Assembly (NCBI RefSeq): GCF_004745865.1
Contig: NZ_SRKZ01000008.1
Coordinates: 142,660-206,659, forward strand
Source of the DNA: Hymenobacter wooponensis
GTDB taxonomy: Bacteria > Bacteroidota > Bacteroidia > Cytophagales > Hymenobacteraceae
Reading direction: 5' to 3'
DNA length: 64,000 nucleotides
Shown here: positions 17,679-25,991 of the stretch, piece by piece
Numbering within the stretch: position 1 is the stretch's first letter
Layout: each line of letters begins with the position of its first letter
Made by a program: the position numbers and the translations under genes
Notes under the pieces: generated by a model
The model's input: the letters and a program-made list of their open reading frames with translations, nothing else
Told to the model about the DNA's origin: nothing
The model's database searches: none

Positions 17679-19595
17679 CTAAAACCGGTAGCGCACAAAG
17701 GCCTCGATGGCTTCGTATTCGGTCAGCCCCAGCTGGTCGTAGAGCCGGGCCGTGGCGTGGTTGCGGTCCTCGGAGCGCTGCCAGAACTCGCGCTTGTCGT
17801 TGCCCGGAAACACCGCGCTGTCCTTCTGCGACTGGTGCTTGAAGATGGCCTTGCGCTTGCGCAGGAGCTCCTCGGGGCTGATGGGCACGGCCATTTCAAT
17901 TTCGTCGATATCCCACTCCTGCCAGGCTCCCCGGTACAGCCAGAGGTAGCAGTCGTCCACCCAGGCTGCCCGGCCCTTCAGCCGGGCCAGGGCCGCAAAG
18001 ATGGCGTCCAGACACACCCGGTGGGTGCCGTGCGGGTCCCGCAGGTCGCCGGCCGCAAATATCTGGTGGGGCTGGATGGCCTGCAGCACGTCCACAATGG
18101 CCTGAATGTCCGCCTCCCCCAGGGGATTTTTCTTTACCTGCCCCGTTTCGTAGAAGGGCATGTTCAGAAAGTGCACGTTCGTTTCCTTCACCCCGCAGAA
18201 GCGGCAGGCCGCCTCGGCCTCGCCCTTCCGAATCAGGGCCTTGATGTCGCGCACCAGCGGGCTGTCCTCCTCCCCCAGCTTCTTGCGTCCCAGAAACTCC
18301 ACTACCTCGGCCTGCTCCCGCTCCATCTGATCGGGGCTCAATTGCCGCTTCCGGGCAAAATCCAGGGCGAAGTCGGCGAAACGGCGGGCGTCGTCGTCGA
18401 ACACGGCCAGGTTGCCCGAGGTCTGGTAGGCCACGTGCACGTCGTGGCCCTGGTCCACCAGCCGCAGCAGGGTGCCCCCCATGGAAATCACGTCGTCGTC
18501 GGGGTGGGGACTAAAGATCAGGGACCTTTTCTGCGGGGGCAGGGCCCGCTCCGGCCGCTGGGTGTCGTTGGAGTTGGGCTTGCCGCCTGGCCAGCCCGTA
18601 ATGGTGTGCTGAATGAGGTTAAACACCCGAATGTTGAGGCTGTAGGCGTTGCCCGCCTCCACCAGCAAGTCGCTCAGGCTGCCGTCCCGGTAGTCCTCGT
18701 CGGTCAGCTTCAAAATGGGCTTGTGCAGTTTCAGGCTCAGCCAAATCACGGCCCGCCGGATCAGGCTCTCGGTCCAGGCGCACATGCCCACTAGCCAAGG
18801 GGTCTTGAGGCGGGTCAGCTCCTGGGCCGCCCACTGGTCTACTATCACCTGCACTTGGGGGTGCTGCTGCAGAAAGGACGCCGGCACCTCATCCGAAACA
18901 TGCCCCTCTACGGTTTGCTGCAGGATCTTGGCCTTGCCCTCGCCCCAGGCCATCAGAATAATCTTGCGGGCTTTCATGATCGTGCCGACCCCCATGGTCA
19001 GCGCCCGCAGGGGCACAAACTCCTCCTTGATAAAGTCTTTGGCCGCATCCGTAATGGTGAGGGCATCCAGCTTCACCAGCCGGGTGGCGGAAGTGAGGCC
19101 GGAACCGGGTTCGTTAAAGCCAATGTGCCCGGTGCGCCCAATGCCTAGCAACTGCAGGTCTAGGCCTCCTGCTTGCTCAATCTGCTGTTCGTACTGCTGG
19201 CAGTACATTTTCACCTGCTCAATGGGCAGCGTACCATCCGGAATATGGATGTTCTCCGGCGGAATGTCGACGTGGTCGAAGAGCTGCTCGTGCATGAAGT
19301 AGACGTAGCTCTGCAGCTCGTCCGGCTTCATGGGGTAGTACTCGTCTAGGTTGAAGGTGACCACATTGCGGAAGCTCAGGCCTTCTTCCCGGTGCAGGCG
19401 AATCAGCTCCTGGTACACGCCAATGGGCGAGGAGCCGGTGGCCAGCCCCAGCACGGCCTTTTCTCCCTGCGCCTGCTTGCGCCGGATCAGGTCGGCTAGT
19501 TCGTGGGCAACGTGAATTGCGCCGTCCCGAGCTTCGTCGAAAATGGTGACGGGCAGCTTCTCGTAGGTGGTTTCGGGGTAGCTTAATACTTCCAT
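17679..19595 (-). CDS. nagB: Glucosamine-6-phosphate deaminase fused to a PIG-L-type deacetylase domain
   Basis: About 638 residues from the ATG of MEVLSYPETTYEKLPV. Residues about 15-290 are NagB (LGLATGSSP sugar-phosphate loop, VTFNLDEYY with D84, GIGRTGHIGFNEPGS). Residues about 355-560 are a PIG-L/LmbE domain with zinc motif SPHPDDDVISMGG (H364, D366, D367) and a second motif DPHGTHR. The E. coli catalytic Asp141 of NagB is Thr here (RTGH instead of NDGH), as in other long Bacteroidota NagB proteins as I recall them. It converts GlcN6P to Fru6P plus ammonia; the PIG-L domain may deacetylate GlcNAc6P, since no nagA is seen nearby. First gene of the chitin operon. Confidence 0.93.
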   Translation of the reverse strand: MEVLSYPETTYEKLPVTIFDEARDGAIHVAHELADLIRRKQAQGEKAVLGLATGSSPIGVYQELIRLHREEGLSFRNVVTFNLDEYYPMKPDELQSYVYFMHEQLFDHVDIPPENIHIPDGTLPIEQVKMYCQQYEQQIEQAGGLDLQLLGIGRTGHIGFNEPGSGLTSATRLVKLDALTITDAAKDFIKEEFVPLRALTMGVGTIMKARKIILMAWGEGKAKILQQTVEGHVSDEVPASFLQQHPQVQVIVDQWAAQELTRLKTPWLVGMCAWTESLIRRAVIWLSLKLHKPILKLTDEDYRDGSLSDLLVEAGNAYSLNIRVFNLIQHTITGWPGGKPNSNDTQRPERALPPQKRSLIFSPHPDDDVISMGGTLLRLVDQGHDVHVAYQTSGNLAVFDDDARRFADFALDFARKRQLSPDQMEREQAEVVEFLGRKKLGEEDSPLVRDIKALIRKGEAEAACRFCGVKETNVHFLNMPFYETGQVKKNPLGEADIQAIVDVLQAIQPHQIFAAGDLRDPHGTHRVCLDAIFAALARLKGRAAWVDDCYLWLYRGAWQEWDIDEIEMAVPISPEELLRKRKAIFKHQSQKDSAVFPGNDKREFWQRSEDRNHATARLYDQLGLTEYEAIEAFVRYRF

Positions 19596-19854
19596 AGTAC
19601 GCCAGGTAAATGAATAGTGAAGAAGTATGTGCATGGCCGACGGGCGGCCTTCCAACTCGTGTTATCCCCACTCCTAGCACCTAACTGCGGCCGTGGCCTC
19701 GACGTCGTGGGTTCCGATAGCTAAACGTATTCGTACTCCTATACTTTCCGGCTAAAGCCGGCCCGCGTAATAGAACTTTTCAAGCACCAGCTTGCTAACT
19801 GCTTTAAATATAGACATATGCTATATACAACGCAATATTTGAAAAAGAAAAAAT
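19596..19854. promoter_or_regulatory. Leader/promoter region of the nagB operon
   Basis: AT-rich between 19800 and 19850. On the minus strand a TATATTTA block near 19805-19812 is close to the Bacteroidota -7 consensus TAnnTTTG, with a TTG about 15 bp upstream (shorter than the usual 19-21). The leader to the nagB ATG would be about 200 nt. Confidence 0.3.
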
Positions 19855-19901
19855 GTGTGCGCGCACGCAACTTCCCCCAACTTGAGTGTGCGCGCACGCA
19901 A
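19855..19901. promoter_or_regulatory. Two exact 16-bp operator-like repeats between nagB and lacI-type regulator
   Basis: GTGTGCGCGCACGCAA occurs at 19855-19870 and again at 19886-19901, 31 bp apart start to start, about three helical turns. Each holds the perfect palindrome GTGCGCGCAC (19857-19866, 19888-19897) with the central CG typical of LacI-family operators. On the plus strand the first copy lies 14 bp after AATATTTG (a -7-like block). Cognate regulator is most likely the LacI-type gene at 20155. Confidence 0.7.
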
Positions 19902-20154
19902 AAGGGCGGCTCGGATGTACCATTCCTTTCGGTATATTGACATCAAGTATAAAAATACCCAGACGCAACCTGCGGGCGGCAGACTCGTGGCCATGGGCGT
20001 GGCGAACCCGCCTAGGCCACGGGTCTGCTTGCAGCCGTAGGCGAAGCGCCCGCACCCGCATTCTTCAACCAGCTAATCACCGGCTAGGCCCCCTAAACTC
20101 CCTGGTTGGGCCGCCTGCTGCTCCCTTGTTTTCACAAAAGCTCTCCGCACGCTT

Positions 20155-21243
20155 ATGGGAACTACTGCCGTACGTATCAAGGATATTGCCGCCAAGGCCA
20201 ACGTCTCGGTGGGAACCGTCGACCGGGTGCTGCACAACCGGGGCCGGGTGTCGGAGCCGGTGCGCCAGCGGGTGCTGCGGATGATGCAGGAACTGGCCTA
20301 CGAGCCCAACCTGCTGGCCCGTACGCTCGGCACCAACAGCACCCACCGAGTAGCCGTTCTGCAGCCCGACCACACCCTGGACCCCTACTGGCAGGCTCCT
20401 TGGGAGGGCATTGAGCAAGCTGCCCGGGAGCTGAAGCCCTACGGGGTGTCGCTCACTTTCTACCCCTACGATTTAAACCAGGTCGGGTCCTTTGTCGAGC
20501 AGGCCGAGCAAGCCACGCTTTCGCGGCCGGATGGCATCCTCGTGGCGCCCTTATTCTACCAGGAGTCGCTGGCCTTTTTTGCGCGCTGGCAGCAGCAGAG
20601 CATCCCGTACGTGCTGTTCAACACCTACATTGAGGAGGCTTCGCCCCTGAGCTACGTCGGCCAGGACTCCTACCAGAGTGGCTTTCTGGCCGGCAAGCTA
20701 GTGCAGTTCGGGCAGCCCCCGGCCGGCACTTTTCTTATCGCGCACATTGCCGAAGATATTGCCAACTCGCTGCACATCACCCAGAAGGAAAAAGGCTTCC
20801 GGGATTATTTTGCCCACCTAGCGCTCAACCCGCTCCCCGCCGGGCGCCCGGAAACGGCTTACCGCATCAGCAGCCTGGAGCTGCCCCACCCTGCCGACCC
20901 CGCCTTTGCCCGGCGGCTAAACGGGTTGCTGGATGAGGAAGGAACGCAGCTGCGCGGCATCTTCGTGAGTACGTCCAAGGCCTACGAAATTGCGCCCTAC
21001 CTCCAGGCCTACCAGCGCGATGACGTGCGGCTGGTGGGCTACGACTTGCTGGCGCAGAACATGCATTTCCTGCGGGAGGGCGTGATTCATTTTCTTATCA
21101 ACCAAAACCCGAAGCAGCAAGGCTACCGCGGGGTGTTCACCTTGGCCGACCAGCTGATTTTCAAGAAGCCGGTTTCCCCCCTGTACTACCTGCCGCTCGA
21201 CATCATCACCCAAGAAAACCTGCAGTACTACCTCGACAAGTAG
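20155..21243 (+). CDS. LacI-family transcriptional regulator
   Basis: 362 residues. The N-terminal LacI HTH reads IKDIAAKANVSVGTVDRVLH with the hinge helix PNLLARTLGT; the rest is a periplasmic-binding-protein fold (AVLQPDHTLDPYWQAPWEGI, DGILVAPLFYQ, YVGQDSYQSGFLAGKL). The 'VGTVDRVLH' form rather than 'VSTVSRVL' marks the Bacteroidota subgroup with sugar-transport-like sensing domains. It is divergent from the nagB-chitin operon with two operator-like repeats in between, so it probably represses that operon and itself until an amino-sugar ligand binds. Ligand is inferred. Confidence 0.93.
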   Translation: MGTTAVRIKDIAAKANVSVGTVDRVLHNRGRVSEPVRQRVLRMMQELAYEPNLLARTLGTNSTHRVAVLQPDHTLDPYWQAPWEGIEQAARELKPYGVSLTFYPYDLNQVGSFVEQAEQATLSRPDGILVAPLFYQESLAFFARWQQQSIPYVLFNTYIEEASPLSYVGQDSYQSGFLAGKLVQFGQPPAGTFLIAHIAEDIANSLHITQKEKGFRDYFAHLALNPLPAGRPETAYRISSLELPHPADPAFARRLNGLLDEEGTQLRGIFVSTSKAYEIAPYLQAYQRDDVRLVGYDLLAQNMHFLREGVIHFLINQNPKQQGYRGVFTLADQLIFKKPVSPLYYLPLDIITQENLQYYLDK

Positions 21244-21565
21244 CCGGCATGCCAGCAGGGCCGCTGGAGCGCCGCCTACCGGGCAAGGCCCCCGGGAGTG
21301 CCTGGTTGGGAACTCACCCTGGGGGGGCGGCTAACCCGCCCGCGGCAAGTCCGGCCGCGTTCCGGCCCGGCGTATGCGCTGCGGGGCCACCTAGTGCTGC
21401 ACTTCGTGGTGCTCTTCCCTACTACCGCATCCAGCGGTTTCCCCTGCCACCAGGCGGCATGCCCTGCGCTTCTCCGCGGAAGGCACGCCTAGTACCCTCC
21501 CCGCAAGGCCGTGGGCGGAAGCGGCGGCCCTAACCTTTTTACGCGACCTAGTTGTTTACGCCCGT
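21244..21565. other. Intergenic stretch, nothing recognised
   Basis: 322 bp between two plus-strand genes. Frames across it are open but have Pro/Arg/Gly-rich compositions without motifs. No hairpin with a T-tract was seen. Confidence 0.5.
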
Positions 21566-22468
21566 ATGATAGTTCCTACGCAAACCCTACCCGACTTTTA
21601 CGCCACCAAGCTGCGGCGGCCCCTGCCTGAGTTGCGGCGAGGTGGCGGGCATTTTGCCGTGTTCCGGCTGGAAGACTTCCCCGCCGCAACCGACCTGGCG
21701 GCAGTGTACGGGCGCAGGGATTTCTACAAAATCATGCTCGGCACCGGGCACGCCACCTATCACTACGGCGCGCACCAGGCCCTGCTGGCCCCCGGGCAGC
21801 ACGCGCTGGTGTTTACCAACGCGCAGGTGCCCTACCGCTGGGAGCTGCACGGCCTGCCCTACGCCGGCTACTGCTGCGTGTTTACCGAGGACTTTCTGCC
21901 GGCCCATACCCGCCTCCACCCGCTGGACTTGGTGGTGTTTCAGGCGCAGGGCCAGCCTTTTTTCAGCCTCGATCCGGCGCAGGCCGCCGCGTTCGGGGCG
22001 CTCTTCGAGAAAATGCTGGCGGAGCAAGCCTCGGACTACCCCCTGAAGGACGAGCTCGTCTTCTACTATGTAATGGAGTGTGTACACGGGGCGTTGAAGC
22101 TCGCCCCGGCGGTCTTAGCGCCGCTGGCCGGCAGTCAGCTGGTGGCCGCTTTTCGGGGGCTGCTGGCCCAGCAGTTTCCCATCGTTTCGCCGAGCCAGCG
22201 GCTGGCGCTGCACACGGCCCAGGCATTTGCCGACCGGCTGGCCGTGCACGTCAACTCGCTCAACCGCACGCTCAAGGCCGCCACGGGCAAAACCACCTCG
22301 CAGCTGCTGGCCCAGCGGCTAATGCAGGAAGCACGGGCCTTGCTGGTGCACACCGATTGGCCCATCGGCCAGATTGGGTACTGCCTGGGGTTTGATGAGC
22401 AGACCCACTTCACGCATTTTTTTAAACGGCACGCGCAGTGCACCCCCACGGCGGTGCGCCAGGTTTGA
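21566..22468 (+). CDS. AraC-family transcriptional regulator
   Basis: 300 residues. A cupin-like N-terminal ligand domain (GGGHFAVFRLEDFPA, RRDFYKIMLGTGHATYHYG, FTNAQVPYRWEL) is followed by two HTH motifs (LAVHVNSLNRTLKAATGKTT and DWPIGQIGYCLGFDEQTHFT). It resembles the AraC gene at 32534-33415 throughout, so they are paralogues. It lies 85 bp upstream of an SDR on the same strand and probably regulates it. The inducer is unknown. Confidence 0.92.
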   Translation: MIVPTQTLPDFYATKLRRPLPELRRGGGHFAVFRLEDFPAATDLAAVYGRRDFYKIMLGTGHATYHYGAHQALLAPGQHALVFTNAQVPYRWELHGLPYAGYCCVFTEDFLPAHTRLHPLDLVVFQAQGQPFFSLDPAQAAAFGALFEKMLAEQASDYPLKDELVFYYVMECVHGALKLAPAVLAPLAGSQLVAAFRGLLAQQFPIVSPSQRLALHTAQAFADRLAVHVNSLNRTLKAATGKTTSQLLAQRLMQEARALLVHTDWPIGQIGYCLGFDEQTHFTHFFKRHAQCTPTAVRQV

Positions 22469-22520
22469 TTTCAGTCAATCCGGGTTTGAAAGTCGTTAAC
22501 CAGCCGGGGGAGGGCCAGAA

Positions 22521-22528
22521 TACTTTTG
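22521..22528 (+). promoter_or_regulatory. -7-like element before the SDR gene
   Basis: TACTTTTG matches the Bacteroidota TAnnTTTG -7 consensus and lies 25 bp before the SDR start codon. No -33 TTG is found at the usual spacing, so the promoter may need an activator, plausibly the AraC protein upstream. Confidence 0.4.
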
Positions 22529-22553
22529 TCGGGTACTCGCTGACTCGCCCTTT

Positions 22554-23375
22554 ATGACTGCTGTTTCCACCCACACGATTCTCATTACCGGCGCCTCCTC
22601 CGGCATTGGGCTGGCTACTGCCCGCTACTTTGTCCAGCGCGGCTGGCAGGTCGTTGCCACCATGCGCACCCCCCACAAGGCCCCCGCCGACTTACTCACG
22701 CTGGCCAATGTGCTGGTGCTGCCGCTCGACGTGCTGGACGTGGCCAGCATTGAGGCCGCCGTGGCCGCCGCGCTGCACGCCTTCGGCCATCTGGATGTGC
22801 TCTTCAACAACGCGGGCTATGCCCTGGCCGGCGCCTTTGAGGCCCTCAGTCCCGCGCAGGTGCAGCAGCAGTTCAACACGAATGTGTACGGGGTGATGAA
22901 CGTGACGCGCGCGGTGCTGCCCCATTTCCGCGCCCGGCGGCAGGGCCTTATTCTGACCACTACGTCCGTGGGCGGGCACATCGCCTTCCCACTCTACAGC
23001 GTCTATAATGCCACCAAATTCGCCGTGGAGGGCTTCATGGAGGGGTTACAGTACGAAGTGAAGCAGTTCAACATCCAGGTGCGCACCATCGTGCCGGGCA
23101 CGGTGCGCACCGACTTTACAGCCGCCATCGAGTACGTCCCGGCCCCGGCTTACGACCCCTATGCCCAGCGCGTGCACGACCAAACGCTGGCCAGCTACGC
23201 CCAGGCGGCCACGCCGGAGTCGGTCGCCCGCGTCGTGTTTGCAGCGGCCACTCGGGGCGGCACGTCGGCCCGCGTACTGGCTGGCTCGCAGCCCAAACTG
23301 GTATATTTGCTGCGCTGGCTGCTGCCCCACCGTGTCTTCGCGAGCCTCCTCAACCGCACCAACGGCGGCCAGTAG
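22554..23375 (+). CDS. Short-chain dehydrogenase/reductase (SDR)
   Basis: 273 residues. The cofactor motif is TGASSGIG at about 12-19, the structural NNAG is present, the active-site Ser is in TTTSVGG and the catalytic YxxxK is YNATK. The extended C-terminus (EYVPAPAYDPYAQRVHD) matches the classical SDRs that reduce ketones or aldehydes with NADPH. It follows an AraC-type regulator with its own -7-like element, and is convergent with the acyltransferase gene. Substrate unknown. Confidence 0.93.
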   Translation: MTAVSTHTILITGASSGIGLATARYFVQRGWQVVATMRTPHKAPADLLTLANVLVLPLDVLDVASIEAAVAAALHAFGHLDVLFNNAGYALAGAFEALSPAQVQQQFNTNVYGVMNVTRAVLPHFRARRQGLILTTTSVGGHIAFPLYSVYNATKFAVEGFMEGLQYEVKQFNIQVRTIVPGTVRTDFTAAIEYVPAPAYDPYAQRVHDQTLASYAQAATPESVARVVFAAATRGGTSARVLAGSQPKLVYLLRWLLPHRVFASLLNRTNGGQ

Positions 23376-23577
23376 CCCAGGGCCGATCGGCCCATCCGGC
23401 CCTTACCTTTATGTCCGGGCACCGTCGGCACAGAACGTAGGCGTTGGAGGCTTTAGTTGAATAGAGCGTTCGGTAACCACCTCCTGCATCGGGCCCGGTC
23501 TAAGGGCTGGGGTTACCGGCTCGGAGCCGGGCGGGAGCAATGCGGCAGATAATGCTGTTTAACCACCGGGTGGGGGC

Positions 23578-24771
23578 TCATTGGCTGAGGGCCTTGGCTG
23601 GCTGAGGGCGGGCTGGTCCCGTTTTCCGCTGCAACCAGCGCCGAATGGGTTCATCATATAGCTTCAGGCTGGCGTAGGCCAGCCCGATGCTCCCCACAAA
23701 GACTAGCGCGCCCACGGGCAGGGCCTCCGGCAGGGTAGGCTTCGTATTCTGGACCCAGGCCGTGTAGGTGTAGATCAGCGGGTAATGGGTAATGTAGATG
23801 GGATACGAGAGGTCGCCTAAGAAGCGGCAGAACCAGGTGGCCCGCTGGCCGCGCACGTCTCCCCCGGCCCCGAGCAGCACGATTACGGGGAACAGGATAA
23901 TAATACTCAAGGCATCGTAGAGGCCATTGGCCCACAGCTGCTGGCTGCCGCCCAGGCGGGGCATGGCCAGCACGGCCAGCAGCAGCAGGCTGCACACCAA
24001 AAAGGCCCGCCGCACCGGGAGCGGTTTGGCGACGCGCTGCAAGAGCAGGCCGGCAAAGAACGGATAGAGCACGCGCGCAACGCCAACGTGGAGTTGCGCG
24101 GGTTCCAGCGACCAGCCCCCGATGACGTCGCCCGTCTCACTGGTCAGGCCCAGGTGCAGCAGCAACCCGGCGGCCAGCACCACGAGCAGGCCCAGGGCTG
24201 GAACCGAGAGCTTACGCACGCCCAGGGCGTAGAGGATGTTGGCCACGTATTCATAAAACAACGACCAGCCCGGTCCATTCAGCGGGTACGTCTCGTGCCA
24301 CCCGCGAATATCCAGGGCCGGGGGGACGGGAAGCAGGAAGGAGCCCAGCAGCAGCAGCAGCAAGACTTTCCAGCCCGGCACGTCCTGGATGTGGGGCCAC
24401 AGGCCGCACTGCTGCAGGTAAAAGGTCAGCGCCCCCACCAGCATGCCCAGCACGACCAGGGGTTGGAGCCGGACCAGCCGCCGCCGGAAAAACTCGCCCA
24501 GGCTCATCCGGGGCCAGCGCTCGTCGTAGGCGTAACCAATGACAAAGCCCGAGAGCAGAAAGAAAAAATCCACGGCCAGGTACCCGTGGTTGATAAGCTG
24601 ATCGAGGTGACTGGTCGCGTGCGTTTCCAGGACGTGGAAGGCGACGACGGTCAGGGCCGCCACGCCGCGCAAGCCATCCAGGATGAGATAGTGCGGTTTA
24701 GCGAGGGGAGAAGGGGTTGACACGGGATATAAAGAATAGGAAGTGAAGAGTAATAGGTGGACAGAATGCAC
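23578..24771 (-). CDS. Membrane acyltransferase, OafA/acyltransferase-3 family
   Basis: Up to 397 residues. The family motif LDGLRGVAALTVVAFH with catalytic His and the FFFLSG-like FFFLLSGFVIGYAYDER are present near the N-terminus, followed by about ten membrane helices. Such proteins O-acylate surface glycans, lipids or antibiotics. I give the ATG at 24771, but a GTG at 24723 (product beginning VSTPSPLAKPHYL) places the LDGLRG motif at the usual distance from the start and may be the real one. Stand-alone gene. Confidence 0.9.
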   Translation of the reverse strand: MHSVHLLLFTSYSLYPVSTPSPLAKPHYLILDGLRGVAALTVVAFHVLETHATSHLDQLINHGYLAVDFFFLLSGFVIGYAYDERWPRMSLGEFFRRRLVRLQPLVVLGMLVGALTFYLQQCGLWPHIQDVPGWKVLLLLLLGSFLLPVPPALDIRGWHETYPLNGPGWSLFYEYVANILYALGVRKLSVPALGLLVVLAAGLLLHLGLTSETGDVIGGWSLEPAQLHVGVARVLYPFFAGLLLQRVAKPLPVRRAFLVCSLLLLAVLAMPRLGGSQQLWANGLYDALSIIILFPVIVLLGAGGDVRGQRATWFCRFLGDLSYPIYITHYPLIYTYTAWVQNTKPTLPEALPVGALVFVGSIGLAYASLKLYDEPIRRWLQRKTGPARPQPAKALSQ

Positions 24772-24862
24772 TGGTAAGTCGAATGATCCGGCCCCCTACG
24801 AGGGCCTGCGTGGGGCTTGGCGGCACCCGGAAGAAAGATAGGAAAGGGAGTACTCCGGTCAC

Positions 24863-25249
24863 TTATACCGTAATCTCCAGCAGATTACCGTCCGGGTCGA
24901 GCACGACACTTTCGTAGTAGCCGTCGCCAGTTCGACGCGGCTCGCCCACCACCGCGTAGCCGGCGGAGCGCAAGCGCTCCGTCAGCTGCTGGACCTGCTG
25001 CTGGCTGCCCGTCGCAAAGGCCAAGTGCGCATACCCCAGGTGGGGGGAAGAGTGCGGGAGGCTTTCCGTCACCGTGGGCTGTTGCATCAGCTCCAAGCGC
25101 GCCCCGGAGGGAAAAGACAAAAAATAGGAGGTGAACTGGCGGCTGGGATTGTGGTAGCGCTCACCCGCTACGGCGTTGAAATAGGTCGTGTAGAACGCGC
25201 GGGCACGTTCCAGGTCTCCCGTCCATAAAGCGGCGTGGTCTAGGTGCAT
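24863..25249 (-). CDS. VOC-family protein (glyoxalase/dioxygenase fold)
   Basis: 128 residues with the paired beta-alpha-beta modules of the vicinal-oxygen-chelate fold: MHLDHAALWTGDLERARAFY and HLGYAHLAFATGSQQQVQQL. Candidate metal ligands are His5, Glu in ARLELM, His in LGYAHLAF and the final Glu in GNLLEITV. The ending YYESVVLDPDGNLLEIT is typical of lactoylglutathione-lyase-like proteins. It lies upstream of the acyltransferase on the same strand. Enzyme or binding role cannot be decided. Confidence 0.9.
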   Translation of the reverse strand: MHLDHAALWTGDLERARAFYTTYFNAVAGERYHNPSRQFTSYFLSFPSGARLELMQQPTVTESLPHSSPHLGYAHLAFATGSQQQVQQLTERLRSAGYAVVGEPRRTGDGYYESVVLDPDGNLLEITV

Positions 25250-25426
25250 AGCAGGGTAGAAAAATGAAGGAACGCACCCTCAACGGGTGACTTCCTCCGG
25301 CGCCTTCTTCCGGTAGTGAATGCCACCGCCGTACTAGGAACAGGCGCCCTAAAAGGATCAGTGGTAGCCTACACCGCCCGGAAAGCCCGCCAAAGCGGCT
25401 ATCTGTTTAGCTGCAATCGAATAGCT

Positions 25427-25462
25427 TTTGCAACATTATGCAAATTCGCATAATGTTGCAAA
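25427..25462. repeat. Perfect 15-bp inverted repeat with 6-bp spacer, recombination-site-like
   Basis: Arms TTTGCAACATTATGC (25427-25441) and its exact reverse complement (25448-25462) surround AAATTC. The AT-rich arms contrast with the GC-rich surroundings. Two arms around a 6-8 bp spacer is the layout of tyrosine-recombinase core sites (dif-like). There is no T-tract for a terminator and no recombinase gene next to it. Confidence 0.55.
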
Positions 25463-25547
25463 CAGCATAAGCACATGATCTTTTCGCTAGCTCCCTAGTA
25501 TGCCCTCTCCTCTCGTTGCCCAGTAGCGTAAGCAGGACACATCAAGC

Positions 25548-25989
25548 TACCCGGACTATTTTTTCTGGTCTGCGGGCTTGGTATCTCCAGTTGCCCCCCT
25601 GATTTCCTACGTCAAGAATCGTCTGCATATGGAGGAGGGTGGGATGGGGCTGGTGCTGCTGTTCTCGGTGGCGATGACCGGCATGCGCCTAGTAGGTGAC
25701 CGCCTCGTGACTCGCCTCTCGGCCGCCACCGTCGTGATCGGGGGAGCATGCTGAGCGCTGGGGTTTCTCGTGCTTATTTTTCTCCCTGGCTGCCCCTGGC
25801 GCTACTCGGGTTGGGGCTGGGGCGGGGGCGGCCAAGATCGTCCCCGTATTCTTTAGCGAGGGCGGCCGGCTGGCGCCGGTGCCGAGCTCGATTGCCCTTC
25901 CCGCCCTAACGACCATGGGGTATGCGGGGCAGCTGGCCGGCCTAACCGGGTTAGTGCCGGCGTCGCTCCCTATTTTTGTCCCGAAGTAA
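25548..25989 (+). pseudogene. MFS sugar transporter, decayed (5' end lost, frameshifts)
   Basis: One frame reads FFWSAGLVSPVAPLISYVKN followed by RLHMEEGGMGLVLLFSVAMT up to a stop near 25753; another frame carries the end AAKIVPVFFSEGGRLAPVPS, then SIALPALTTMGYAGQLAG, with stop at 25987-25989. These match the early loop and a later helix of FucP/YfkF-like MFS proteins. Most of the middle is missing or shifted. It stops 2 bp before the DeoR gene, suggesting a former sugar locus. Confidence 0.75.
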
Positions 25990-25991
25990 TT

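Noticed and set aside
17445..18794. 449-codon plus-strand open frame opposite nagB
   Set aside because: Lies entirely over GH18/nagB coding sequence in the opposite strand; low-complexity product.
21249..21533. 94-codon frame between the LacI-type and AraC genes
   Set aside because: Pro/Arg/Gly-rich product without motif; typical of GC-rich non-coding DNA.
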